Part shown: piece by piece, positions 1 through 10,368 of the stretch | Position numbering within the stretch: the first letter of the stretch is position 1 | How the letters are laid out: the number at the start of each line of letters is the position of its first letter | Program-made: the position numbers and the translations under genes | The notes under the pieces: generated by a model | Database searches by the model: none | What the model was told of the DNA's origin: nothing | The model's input: the letters and a program-made list of their open reading frames with translations, nothing else | DNA from: Trichosporon coremiiforme | Taxonomy: Eukaryota > Basidiomycota > Tremellomycetes > Trichosporonales > Trichosporonaceae | DNA: 64,000 nucleotides | Assembly: GCA_039545355.1 (NCBI GenBank) | Contig: BCJJ01000011.1 | Coordinates: forward strand, 516,702-580,701 | Reading direction: 5' to 3'

Positions 1-622
1 AACAAGATGACCGGAAGAAGTCAGGTGGAAGTAGCAACAGCAGCAACCCGAACAAGATCAAGTACAACACGCCCGGCAAGCGAGAAACCGTCGTGCGTAA
101 GGGAAGCGGACGAGTATGGGAAGACGCTACGCTCCTGGAATGGGACCCTAGTGAGCAAAGCCCACCGCATCTGGTATTGACGCTTCAGAATGGTACAGGT
201 TGTTTGTCGGTGATGTGTCGAACGATGTGAGCGAGCGCACGCTGGATGAGGCGTTCAACAAGTACCCGTCGTACTGCAAGTGCAAGGTTGTGCGCGACCG
301 TCTCAGTGAGAAGGTATGCTTTTAAGATCAGATCTCCAGCTAACGACAGGCCAAGTACGGATTCATCGCGTTCAAGGACCCGGAGGACTTCCTGCGCGCT
401 TGGAAAGAGATGGACGGCAAATATGTCGGAAACCGCCCCATCCGCTTGACCAAGATCAAGGAGGACAAGTACGGCACGACGTCAAAGCAGACGATCAGTG
501 CTCGTAAGGTGAGTAGCGACTCATCATCATGCAACGGTAGCTGACATGTGCAGGCCAAGGAACTGGACAAGCTGCGACGTAACAAGGGCAAGCCCCTGGA
601 CGGCCGCCCGACGCCGTGGTAG
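1..622 (+). CDS. RBM42: RBM42-like RNA-binding protein, 3' part
   Basis: The gene is cut by the left edge, so only the C-terminal part is present. Exons read 3-150, 189-313, 350-508 and 554-622, with three introns of 36-45 nt; frame is kept across all joins and the stop is TAG. The product has one RRM with RNP2 (LFVGDV) and RNP1 (YGFIAF). It is preceded by the linker KRETVVRKGSGRVWED and LLEWDP, and the protein ends in GKPLDGRPTPW. This arrangement, an RRM close to the C-terminus after a W-E-D and LLEWDP linker, is the RBM42 pattern. The family binds RNA and is linked to splicing and mRNA handling in the nucleus. The N-terminal region lies outside the window and cannot be assessed. Identity is confident; the role is by family. 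Confidence 0.85.
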
Positions 623-1382
623 GACGATGCAGTTGTAATCATTAGATCATTCATAGAAAGTAACCCTAAACCCTTGCGAAATGGATGTAAGGCTTTGCAC
701 AGCCACTGGGGTAACGAGGCCCATGACCTGGACTCGCCATCAGAGTCGGCGTCGTCCGCATTCGCAGAAGACCGGGTGGCCGGCGGTGATGCAAGCAGAG
801 CGACGTACAAGGGCCGCTGGCGAGTTAGTGCTGCCATCGCCATCGGCCGTCGCACCCAGTATGACGAAAGCGGTGAGGATGGATGCTGACGTGTAAATCG
901 AGAAAGCCAGGTACGAGTGGGTGGAGGCTTGATAACGGGTCAATCAAGACGCGAGTCGTTAACGGGTTGGCTGGCTGGCTGGCTGGCTGGCATGGCTGGA
1001 CGCTGGGCAGGTGGCCACTCTGTCCCTGAACCGTAAGTGTGTCGCTGGCTGCTCCGAGTTTGCCGCCACCAACCAGCCAGGCCAGGCAGACCTGACACGG
1101 CGCTCATTCCCCGCCGCCGTACGACTGAAGATGTGTTATTGTCAACTCATCTGATCCATCACTCCGAGACCCAAATCCATTCATCGCACCCTCCACCACC
1201 TCTATCCGCCGCGCGCTGCTCTGCTGAAGCGACACCACTCGCCAACCTCGGCCTCGCCAATTTTGAAAGCAAGTCTTTCCGAACTGGCTACGCTGGCAAA
1301 CTCCTGGCACCACCTCGCTATCCCCTCCCCCTCTCCTCCTTTGACCCTCCCTACCGCCTCCCTCCCCGCCTCTACTCTCACC
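623..1382. other. Intergenic region with (TGGC)n repeat
   Basis: No convincing gene. It lies between the RBM42-like stop and the ORM1 start on the same strand. A (TGGC)n microsatellite of about six units lies at 968-990. The last 250 bases are C/T-rich (CCTCCCCCTCTCC type), as in promoters and leaders of this genome. Confidence 0.7.
968..990. repeat. (TGGC)n microsatellite
   Basis: About six tandem TGGC units are directly visible, in non-coding sequence upstream of ORM1. Confidence 0.9.
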
Positions 1383-2964
1383 ATGCCTGCTACTTCGTCC
1401 TTCAAGACGCCTTCCTCGCCTGCGCGTGCGCGTTCCGTGTCTCAGCCCCTCCGTGAGGGCGTCGACGACGTCTACCGTCACATCGGAGAAGCCAATTCCC
1501 CCCGCAACGCGTTCCAGCGCTCCATGTCCTCGCACCCTACCATTGGCGCCCACGGTCGCAGGGATTCCAACTCCGGTCCTCTCCAGGCCCCCAAGACCGG
1601 TCGCACCCGCTCAGGATCCCTCGTCACGGTCACTGAGGTCGGCGGCGACGAGCCCGATAATGTCAACGATAGGCTTGGCATCATGAACCACAACGCTGCT
1701 TGGGTCAACGCACCTGGTGAGTACCGACGTGACATATGCCAAGCGAGACCGCAGTCTCATGGCACCTTTCGACTCGACGAGGCACTTTCTTTGGGCAGTA
1801 ACCGCAATCTCTGCTGCAGATCCTCAGCTGACAGGCTCCCCTGAGTTAAGCTGACATCAGGTGCATGGGTTATCCACCCGGTGCTCATCCTCGGTGCCAA
1901 GGTTCTCATCGATGCGATCCCCGGTATGACCCAGGATGTGTCGTGGACGATCGTGAACCTCGGATACATGGCTGTGAGTGACTTGTGCTGATGTCGTGCG
2001 TTTGGTTGTCAACGGCATCCTCGTGGCGCCGCTACTCGTCCCGCCGCCGATGAACCCGCGCCGACACACGTTCTTGTGAAGCGATGCTAACTTCTACAGC
2101 TGTCGTTCCTCATGTTCCACCATGTTACTGGTATTCCCTTTGAGTCGAAGTGAGTGCTGCGCTTTGCAATGGTCTGGAGTAGTTTGCTAATCTCATCTCA
2201 GCATGTCGACGGGCGGAGCGTACGACGACCTGACGCTGTGGGAGCAGATTGACCAGGGTGCGCAGTACACGCCTGCGAAGAAGTGGCTCACGAGTGTGCC
2301 GATCGGACTGTGAGTAACACATTGCTGGATTTCGGAACGGATCGCTGGGAAGCGTGCTGCGCACTGCGCATCGGGCTTGCCAAGTCTCATCCTCCGAGTC
2401 GCGGACATATGGTGGCCGTAGGGCGATGGCACCACCGTTCCTTGCAACGACCCAGATGGCTGGTGTGCTGGTGTGCTGGTGTGCAGCAGCACTCTGCTCA
2501 CAGGCTCGATGCCGGGGCCGGGGAGCTGGGTTTTCAGAGCTACTGGAGCTCCATCTCTTGTGGGGCAGTTAGCTCGCCGGCCCATCTCTCGAAGGCGGGC
2601 TGGTTGGCTCGCGCGACCGGTCCACATTCAAAATCTACCGGTTGGCCCGATCCAGTCCATCCAGTCCGACTACGGCCCCAAGCCAAGCCAAGCCGGACCG
2701 GGACAGCCGAGGCGATCGACGCCATCCCATCCATCCCAACACCGCACACTTTACGCATGCTGACCTCGCAGCTTCCTCATCTCAACGCACTACACGCGGT
2801 ACGACTACACGCTGTTCGCCCTGAACTTTGCCGCACTCATCTTCGTCCTCTTCCCGAAGCTGCCCCTACTGCACCGTCTGCGTTTCCACTTCCTCAACTT
2901 TGACGGCGGACCCACGCCTGCGCCGTCGCGTCCCGCCTCCCCCGGTTCGAGCAAGCAGCAATAG
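1383..2964 (+). CDS. ORM1: ORM1/ORMDL sphingolipid regulator
   Basis: Orm proteins are ER membrane proteins that inhibit serine palmitoyltransferase and so set sphingolipid synthesis. Exons: 1383-1716, 1861-1973, 2100-2149, 2202-2309 and 2772-2964, giving 265 residues. After a Ser/Arg-rich N-terminus of about 100 residues come family hallmarks: NAAWVNAPGAWVIHP, then MFHHVTGIPFESN, GGAYDDLTLWEQID, YTPAKKWLTSVPIGLFLIS and a last membrane segment (LFALNFAALIFVLF). The N-terminus carries two RxRxxS sites, RARSVS (15-20) and RTRSGS (74-79). These fit the Ypk1 consensus that relieves Orm inhibition in yeast; phosphorylation here is inferred. The ATG at 1383 matches family length. An in-frame ATG at 1263 would add 40 mostly Pro/Ser/Leu residues and is judged to be leader. 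Intron 4 (462 nt) is about ten times the local norm. Confidence 0.93.
2310..2771 (+). other. Unusually long intron 4 of ORM1
   Basis: Most introns here are under 130 nt, but this one is 462 nt. It has a GTGAGT donor and ends GCTGACCTCGCAG. It contains a TGGTGTGC triplication at 2461-2484 and no ORF resembling a protein domain. It could hold regulatory sequence or a small RNA; nothing specific is recognised. Confidence 0.7.
2461..2484. repeat. TGGTGTGC x3 tandem repeat in ORM1 intron
   Basis: Three perfect copies of the 8-mer TGGTGTGC lie inside the long intron of ORM1. Confidence 0.85.
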
Positions 2965-3268
2965 CGCCGCGTCGTCGGCGCTAGATTGGCCTGAATGAAC
3001 GATATGGACACGGTGGAAATTTCTCCTTTACGTCTCTCCGATTGACAACTCTTAGATATCTCTCATGCACATGTGGAACTTGTGGGAGGGACAGTTCACT
3101 GCATCACTGCTGCCTTGGGTCAATTGGGTTGGGTTTGGTTACATAAAACTTCTTTAATATTACACGGATTCTATAAAAGCGAAAGAGAAAGAAAAAGGAT
3201 ATACGGACACTCTGCACTTAATGGTGCAAACACAGAGGACAGCTGACAGCAACGAGGACGACGACGGA
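2965..3268. other. Convergent 3' intergenic, ORM1/AN1 protein
   Basis: About 300 bases separate two convergent stops. The sequence is relatively AT-rich (for example around 3140-3200), as expected for 3' ends. No other feature was seen. Confidence 0.6.
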
Positions 3269-4337
3269 CTAGGCGACGACGCACCCGTCCTTGTCCTCGC
3301 CCTTGCGCCTGCTCGCCTCCTTCTTCGCGACCATCTCGGCGTATCGGACCTGGCACTGTCAGCTCGGCGTGGACGATTAATTAGCTGCGCTCAAGGCTGC
3401 AAGGCAGGAGCAGGAGCAAGCGGGGATGGGGTGACTAACCTCGTCAGCCTTAGTGAGCAGGCCCTTCTCCTTCCTCGCCGCGAGCGCCTTCTCGCGCGAC
3501 TTCTCCTGGTCCGCGACTCGTCTAGGTGTCAACTTGCTGTTCGCTGTTCGCTGGGTGTTATGCGCGCGGGGGCGGGACGCACTTCTCGGTCTTGGTCTTG
3601 ACGAAGGGGACCTTGACGTTGCCTCCGGCGCGCTTCATGGCGGCGGCAGCGGCGGCGGCACGGGCGTCGAGCTGCTCTGCCGCAGCCTGAGTCGCCGGCA
3701 CGGTGGGGATCCTTGCTGGCGGCTTCGACTTGGAGGCGGAGGCAGAAGTCGAGCTCTTGGCCGAGACAGTCGGCACCGAGACGGAGGGCAGCTTCCCCCC
3801 GAAACCGAGGAGACGCGAGCCGGCCGTCTTGGATCCGGGACGAGTGGCGGCGACGGGATCGGGCTTGCAGTCGTGCTCCTTCTGATGCCTGTGAGAGGGG
3901 CAGAAGTTATGCCTGCAGCTCTCGCAGCGCATCTCGACGATGAGACTCTTGCTGCATCCGCGCTTCCAGCAAACCTTGCCCTGCGCCTTCTTCTGCCTCA
4001 GCACTGCCTTCTTCCGCGCCGCGCCGCCTTCCATCGACTCGCAGCCCGCTGCAATGTGCCGCTCGACCGCTTCGTTGGGGTCTAAGCGACCGCCTGGGGG
4101 GTAGGGGACAACCTCGTTGCACATCGGGCACTGGGGCGCGATGCGGTCGACCATGGACGGTGGCAGGGGTGCGGTGCATTGGTGAACGCTCGGCAGGAAG
4201 TGAGGCTGGCAGAAGGGAAGCTTGCACGCCGGACACGAGAAGGGGAGGAAGTCGTTCAGGTTGCAGTCGGGGTGGTTGCACGTCGTGCCCAGGAAGAAGA
4301 GCTCGTCCCGGGACGAGGAAGCTGATGAGTTGGACAT
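3269..4337 (-). CDS. AN1-type zinc finger protein (ZFAND2/Cuz1-like)
   Basis: Exons in transcript order are 4337-3583, 3521-3440 and 3355-3269, giving 307 residues. The first AN1 finger is near residues 20-55 (CNHPDCNLNDFLPFSC then CPACKLPFCQPHF and HQC). A linker holds a CPMC...H...C pattern with DPNEAVERHI. The second AN1 finger is CWKRGCSKSLIVEMRCESC followed by HNFCPSH and HDC. Two AN1 fingers with this linker are typical of ZFAND2/AIRAP and related fungal proteins, which associate with the proteasome, Cdc48 and stress-damaged proteins. The rest is a Ser/Ala/Lys-rich low-complexity region and a short charged tail. The start at 4337 is chosen because the open frame upstream has no family similarity. 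Function is by family only. Confidence 0.85.
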
Positions 4338-4969
4338 GGCTGCTACCGTTGTCGGTGTGGGTATTGGTGGTGGGGGTGATCGATGTTGGTGGCAGTAGCG
4401 GGGGGTCGACAGGTGATCGATGATCGATGTTGTTGTGAACAATGGAAGTAATCGAGAAATGAAATATGGCTGGTCGCGAAAGTCGATGAGGTCAGAACAC
4501 TGATTACTCACTCCGATCTGGGATCCGGGAAGACCGACGGGGAACGGGGCGCGAGGATGGAAGGCTCTCGATGGTCGTCGGCGCACGATGACGCGTTGTT
4601 GCTGCTTATCAAGCGCCTGCCGCCGCCGTCGTGGACAGCGACTGGCTGGCCTCGTCCGACGAGGGTTGGGTGGCAAACGCGACGGGAGCAAATTTTGCTT
4701 GGCACTGCTGGCTTACTGGACCAGGGACGGGGACGCGTCACGCCGGAGGCACACATGCATGAGGTGACTGTTCTGCATGGCGGCAACGTAACCTGCAGCC
4801 CGATCGCGTGAAAGCACGCACACGATCGGACACACATCGAGGCACACCCAGGCTGACCTTCAGACGAGGCTCAGGCTCACCGAGTGGCCTATCTTATCTC
4901 TCTCGGTCCACACACGTGACTTCATTCACTTTGCACCGCGGCCTATGGAAATTGACTACAGATGTGTGC
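4338..4969. other. Intergenic, promoter side of AN1 protein
   Basis: A 632-base stretch between the start of the AN1 protein and the stop of the membrane protein, both on the minus strand. One CACGTG lies at 4913-4918. No convincing ORF. Confidence 0.6.
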
Positions 4970-6083
4970 TTAGTTCGTCTTCAGCTTGCCTAGAGTCGGG
5001 GTTGCCTTGGCGAGAGCACGCTGGCGGCCGAGCTCCTTGATACCCCAGAAGAGGGCGAATGAGCCACCGGGGCCGAGGAGGGCAGTCGCGGCCGCGAAGG
5101 GGAGAGCGGAAGCGATGAAGCCGCCAACGCCGGCGCCGTAACCGAAGAGGACAATGAGCGTGTTGAGGGTGAAAACCGCAGCCATGTCGATGGCAAAGAG
5201 AACGTGAGCGCCGTGCGAGAGCGTCAGAGTGTCCTTGGGCTGGTCAAGGAGGAAGACCTCACGGAGATTGATCTCGCCGGCCGCAATGCCCTTGATGAGC
5301 TCGTGGTTGCTACGCACCGAGGCACCAACCAGGAGAGCAATCAGGAGCACAGTGGGGATGTAGCGGTTACGGGTCCAGGAGAAAAGAGGAGGAAGAATAA
5401 TGTTCAGCGCGAGAACGTAAAGCGGGAACGGCTGCCAGATGCTGAGCGCCGGGTACGCAAACTTCTCGAGCTGCATGTACAGCGTGGGGATCGCCATTCC
5501 AAGCGTGAGAGCGATATAGGTCGACCAGATGTACTTGGCCTCCGGAACGCGAGCCTTGAGCTCTTCAATGTCGCCTCCGTCGCGACCCAGTCGGCGGCCA
5601 GACCACGAGATGAATGCACGCTGGAAAGGGAGCGCAAATCCGGCGGTGTACCGCTGCCCGAGGAGAACAAAGAAGCTCGCAGCGCGAGAGATCAGCCCGC
5701 TGAGGCCCTTGTTTGCCCGGTGAACATTGCGAAAGCCCTCAAAGGTAGCAATTGCAACCGCAGTCATGAACAGAGGTCCGAAAGTGTTGAGCAGCACCGC
5801 GGGAGGCTTGGGTCCATTCGCGCCAGAATCGAAGATCAAGTTGATCGTGCACAGCATCTGGTTCAGGTAGCGTCCCAGCCAGGGATAAGACTGCATGCCG
5901 GGATGCGCGAAGCAAGCATCCGTCTGCAGCAGATCCTTCGCCTTGCTCAGCGCGGGGCCGAAAAGGGCTGTTTGTCAGCTGCTGCTACCGCGTTGAAGGC
6001 TCACCAAGCTTGAACAGCGCCGTGATCTCGACACCGGCCAAGGCCAGATAAACCAGTGCTGCGAATGCTCCTGCGAACGCCAT
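4970..6083 (-). CDS. Unrecognised multi-pass membrane protein
   Basis: Two exons, 6083-6005 and 5967-4970, separated by a 37-nt intron, encode 358 residues. I do not recognise the family. The N-terminus is hydrophobic (AFAGAFAALVYLALAGVEI), followed by about seven further candidate membrane segments: VLLNTFGPLFMTAVAIATF, YIWSTYIALTLGMAIPTLYM, FPLYVLALNIILPPLF, YIPTVLLIALLVGASV, HVLFAIDMAAVFTLNTLIVLF, and an Ala/Gly-rich C-terminal stretch ending in a basic tail. No ATP-binding, transporter-signature or catalytic motif is evident. The first exon is needed because the long ORF begins mid-protein and the 37-nt gap has a good donor, branch site and acceptor. Substrate and compartment are unknown; a fungal-specific integral membrane protein is the most that can be said. 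Confidence 0.8.
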
Positions 6084-6770
6084 CGTTGTTTGTTTGCTGA
6101 GAGTCAACAAGGAAGGTACCGATGCAGGCGCTGTTTATGAATGCACTGAGGGGCGGATACTAGCTTAAGCGGGGTGTCAGCTAGCGCGTCGCTGGCGGGG
6201 ACGGCCCCATGACGGGCAGCGTTAGTGGGAGGCTACGCGCGGCTACCGCGTTGATGAAGCGTTAGGTCAGCGCACTTGGCCGCGCCGCCTGAAGCAACGC
6301 GCGGGACGAGGCACATGACCGGTGGGCACGGAGTTCATCAGCGTGCGGGACCCTCTCTAGCCCGTTTCGGCAGGCTCGGCCAAATGATAAGATCGACTTG
6401 CACTTCTTGGGTTCTGCATGTTGTCGATCCCTGCAGGCACACCCGGATTCTGATGTCTGCGCAGCGGGGTTAGTACGCTGCAGATGTTCTGTAAGGAGGA
6501 GGTTACGGTATTTACGGAGGGATCGGCGACCCAAGTGCGTGGGCGGCCCAACTCTATCAGGACACGCTCGGATGTCGGCAACGTCCGAACGCAGGCACGC
6601 AGCCGCGCGGTCATGGCACGCGACGATGACTCAACATGTTGACTCAACACCTTCCTCGCACTGTGCGTCGCCTCACCACAACACACCAGATCGGTTGTAC
6701 ACACCTGTTGTCGCTCGTCATACGCTCACTCTACGGAAGTCGTCTTGCTTAACCTCATATCAAAGCAGCA
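6084..6770. promoter_or_regulatory. Divergent promoter region, membrane protein / methyltransferase
   Basis: A 687-base divergent intergenic region. The clearest elements are two TGACTCA sites close to the methyltransferase start (listed separately). No ORF with family similarity was seen. Confidence 0.6.
6627..6646. promoter_or_regulatory. Tandem TGACTCA (Gcn4/AP-1 type) sites
   Basis: Two perfect TGACTCA heptamers at 6627-6633 and 6640-6646 form a TGACTCAAC direct repeat with 13-bp spacing. They lie about 125 bp before the methyltransferase ATG. TGACTCA is the established Gcn4/AP-1 bZIP core; use here is inferred. Confidence 0.55.
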
Positions 6771-7609
6771 ATGGCACCCCCTGCTACACCAAACTCCGCG
6801 GACTTCCCGAACCCCGTGCGGGCGTCCGCTGCGACAATCAAGCTTCTCGAGGACCTTCACGCCAAGTCTCTCGAACAGGAGGCAGGAACTGACCTGATGA
6901 CAGTGCCGAAGGAGCAGTTCAAACAGGTGCTCAGTGACAAGTTCATCGCTCTCGATCAGAACAAGTGCCAGTTCGTCTACCAGCTGCTGAAGGCAATAAG
7001 GGCACGGACCGTCGTTGAGGTAGCTTATCCATCCGCTTAGGTGAGCTGACCACAGGCCGGGACATCATATGGGGTCTCGACGATCTATCTCGCACTCGCG
7101 ATTCTCGACAATACCGGCGGTGAGGGCACTGTCATCGCTACAGAGCATGAGCCGGAGAAGGCAGCACAGGCTCGCAGGTACTGGGCCGAGTGCCAGGAAG
7201 ACATCGAGAAGGTTATCGATCTGAGGGAAGGCGACCTGCTTGAGACTCTCAAGACCCTGCCGGAAGAGATTGACCTCCTGCTGCTCGATAGTAAGTGATG
7301 GGGATCATATTCTGCGACGGTCGCTCCCTGTGTTGCAAGCTGCTCTTTGAGTTGGTTCTGGTCCAGCTACGTCCATGCGCATCTTCTTTGGACACTGACG
7401 CTGTCCCAGTTTGGGCGCCGATGGCCTTCCCCACGCTTCAGCTTGTCGAGCCCAACTTCCGCCCCGGATCGGTCATCGTCCTCGATAACTCGATCAAGTC
7501 TGCTAAGCGCTACGAGGACCTCCTCACGTACATTCGAGGGAACAAGGCGTACCAGTCGCTGTGCGTGCCGTACTATGCTGGCCTCGAGTTCATTACGTAC
7601 AACCCGTAG
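6771..7609 (+). CDS. Class I SAM-dependent O-methyltransferase
   Basis: Exons 6771-7019, 7056-7290 and 7410-7609 give 227 residues. The glycine-rich SAM-binding motif is VEAGTSYGVSTIYLALA (about residues 82-98). It is followed by an acidic residue after strand 2 (VIATEHEPEKAAQAR), and the substrate/metal side reads DLLLLDIWAPMAFPTL then PGSVIVLDNS. This layout matches the family 3 (caffeoyl-CoA/catechol type) O-methyltransferase fold, which normally methylates small-molecule hydroxyls. The natural substrate cannot be read from sequence. The start at 6771 follows a purine-rich context and gives normal family length. The gene stands alone, so no pathway context is available. Tandem TGACTCA sites upstream suggest bZIP control. 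Confidence 0.82.
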
Positions 7610-8078
7610 TCGCGGACGAGTCGAATCTGAAAAGTGCTGGAGATGTGGCTGGCTGAGCGGAGAAGACGGAGCAATGTCGCTGCGGAATCGGGCTCTGCGC
7701 ACCGCAAGCCGGCAGGCAGAATCCCTGCGGGCGTCTACAGCGGCCCCGGAGCCCCCATAACGCGTTGCGGGAATCAATAGGAATGCTCCCCAGTCGCCAA
7801 CCGCACGCATGGGCACGAACTCCTGTTGGCTGATACTCTGCGTCCCTGAGGACCAGCAATCTCGAAGAGCTTGAAAGCCGCAAAATCGTGCTTTGGCACG
7901 TTTGATAGGGCCACACGTAATAGTTTGCAGCGAAATCATCGGATGACGGTGACGCGTGAGCTTCCGAGCAGGGGTTGATCGGTTAAGTCGATTTGAGAAG
8001 GTCCGAAAAGTTGGCAAGTTTGTCGCCTTTTGACTCCCAAGGTCATTTTGGATTCATTCCACACACCCCATACCCACA
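7610..8078. other. Intergenic between methyltransferase and ATIC
   Basis: A 469-base stretch between tandem genes. No ORF or RNA gene is supported. The last part should contain the ATIC promoter. Confidence 0.6.
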
Positions 8079-10016
8079 ATGTCGTCTGGATCCGCGCCTA
8101 TCGGTGTGTCCTGCTACTCGGCTCAGAGCTAACGGACAGCCCTCCTGTCGGTCTACGACAAGACTAACCTCCTTCCCTTCGCGAAGGAGCTCAAGGCTCT
8201 CGGATTCCGCCTCCTCGGCTCGGGCGGCACCGCCAAGCTGATCCGTGAGAACGGCATCGAGATCGAGTGAGTTCTCAAGCTATGTGACCGCAGCAGGTTA
8301 GCTGACACTGCAGCGATGTCTCGTCCATCACCAACGCCCCCGAGATCCTCGGTGGCCGCGTCAAGACGCTCCACCCCGCTGTCCACGGTGGTATCCTCTC
8401 GCGCAACATCGACTCTGACCTGAAGGACCTCGCCGACAACAAGATCGACCAGATCTCCATCGTTGTTTGCAACCTCTATCCCTTCGTCCTCCAGACCCAG
8501 AAGCCGGACTGCACCATTGCCGGTGCCGTTGAGGAGATCGACATTGGAGGTGTCACTCTTCTCCGTGCCGCGGCCAAGAACCACGACCGGACCTCGATCG
8601 TCTGCTCGCCCGACGACTACGACGCCGTTATCAAGGAGATCAAGGCTGAGGGTCAGGTTTCCGCTGCCACTCGCCGTGGTCTTGCTCTCAAGGCCTTCGA
8701 GCAGACCACCGCCTACGACGGTGCCATCTCCGACTACTTCCGCAAGCAGTACGCGTCGGTTGACTCCGAGCCTGAGCTCAAGGCCGCTGCCGGCGTCGGC
8801 TACCAGCGTCTCCCCCTCCGTTACGGCGCCAACCCTCACCAGAAGCCCGCCCAGGCTTTCGTCACCGAGGGCGAGCTCCCCATTACGAGTAAGCTCCCAG
8901 CTGCCGACTGAGCTAACCCTAGTCCTCTCCGGTTCGCCCGGCTACATCAACCTCCTCGACGCCCTCAACTCGTGGGCTCTCGTCAAGGAGCTTGCTGCCG
9001 GCCTCAACCTCCCCGCCGCTGCTTCGTTCAAGCACGTTTCGCCCGCCGGTGCCGCCGTCGGTGTTCCCCTCTCTGACGTCGAGGCCAAGGTCTTCGGTGT
9101 TGACGACCTGAAGGAGCTTTCTCCTCTCGCCAACGCTTACGCTCGTGCCCGTGGTGCCGACCGCATGTCGTCGTTCGGTGACTTCCTCGCTCTTTCGCAC
9201 AAGGTCGACGTCCCCACCGCCAAGATCATCTCGCGTGAGGTCTCCGACGGTGTCATCGCCCCCGACTACGAGCCCGAGGCTCTCGAGATCCTCAAGAAGA
9301 AGAAGGGCGGAAAGTACTGCGTTCTCCAGATGGACGCCGACTACGTCCCCTCCGACATTGAGACTCGCCAGGTTTACGGTGTTTCGCTCCAGCAGCGCCG
9401 CAACGACGTCACCATCGACAAGTCGCTCTTCACCAACCTGGTCACCAAGGCCAAGGACCTCCCCGAGTCGGCCGTCACCGACCTCATCGTCGCCACCCTC
9501 GCTCTCAAGTACACCCAGTCGAACTCTGTCTGCTACGCCCTCAACGGAGCCGTCATCGGCCTCGGTGCCGGCCAGCAGTCCCGTATCCACTGCACCCGTC
9601 TTGCCGGCGACAAGGCCGACAACTGGTGGCTGCGCCACCACCCCCGCGTCCTCGCCCTTCCGTTCAAGAAGGGCACGAAGCGTGCCGACAAGTCGAACGC
9701 GATCGACCTCTTCGTCACTGGCGAGGCCTTCCGTGCCTCCCCCTCTGAGCGTGCCCAGTGGGAGTCGCTCTTCGAGGAGGTTCCCGAGCCCCTCTCGGAG
9801 CAGGAGCGCGAGGAGCACATGGCCCAGCTCAAGAACGTCGCCTGTGCTTCGGACGCCTTCTTCCCCTTCCCCGACAACGTGCACCGCGCCCGCCGCTCCG
9901 GCGTCCAGTACATTGGCGCCCCCTCTGGCTCCATCATGGACGAGGAGTGCGTCAAGGTCGCTGACGAGTACGGCATGACCTACGCGCACACCAACCTCCG
10001 TCTCTTCCACCACTAA
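8079..10016 (+). CDS. ADE17: Bifunctional AICAR transformylase/IMP cyclohydrolase
   Basis: This enzyme catalyses the last two steps of de novo purine synthesis: formyl transfer to AICAR, then ring closure to IMP, in the cytosol. Exons 8079-8103, 8140-8266, 8314-8888 and 8923-10016 give 606 residues, normal for the family. The N-terminal MGS-like cyclohydrolase domain starts [17 protein letters not shown] and includes [16 protein letters not shown] and [11 protein letters not shown]. The transformylase domain has [13 protein letters not shown], the catalytic-type Lys279-His280 in [14 protein letters not shown] and [12 protein letters not shown]. It ends in the conserved NLRLFHH. The 25-nt first exon is needed to supply the start; its join gives A-L-L-S-V-Y in frame. 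GC-rich third positions suggest strong expression. Confidence 0.97.
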
Positions 10017-10368
10017 GCGCTGCCCCTTTCCTCCCAAGCAGTGTTCAGTTGACTCTCTCGCATTCTCTCAATCACTATCATTAGCAACTCTCACCCACAT
10101 CTAAAAGTAAACAGTGTTCACCCACTTTCCCCCGTTACACCGGGTATCAAAATGTAGATCGCAAATGGAAACACATATGCAACCATGATTTCTGGATAAG
10201 TTCGAGCTAGAGGGGCGGTTGTGAGCGGTCGTGGATGGGCCAGCCAAACCGCAGTATCAGACCCCAGGGGAAGAGCAGTAATGCAGGGAGCAGCAAATTA
10301 TGATATTATGCATTTGTGAGTACAAGATCGACAGTGGCACGAGCCAAAACGGCAAGCCTGAGAGCTGC
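10017..10368. other. Convergent 3' intergenic, ATIC/FKBP
   Basis: About 350 bases between convergent stop codons, partly AT-rich. No gene or structured element is recognised. Confidence 0.6.

Noticed and set aside
8919..10037. 372-codon frame opposite ATIC
   Set aside because: Gly/Val/Leu-rich complement of the ATIC reading frame, with no domain of its own.
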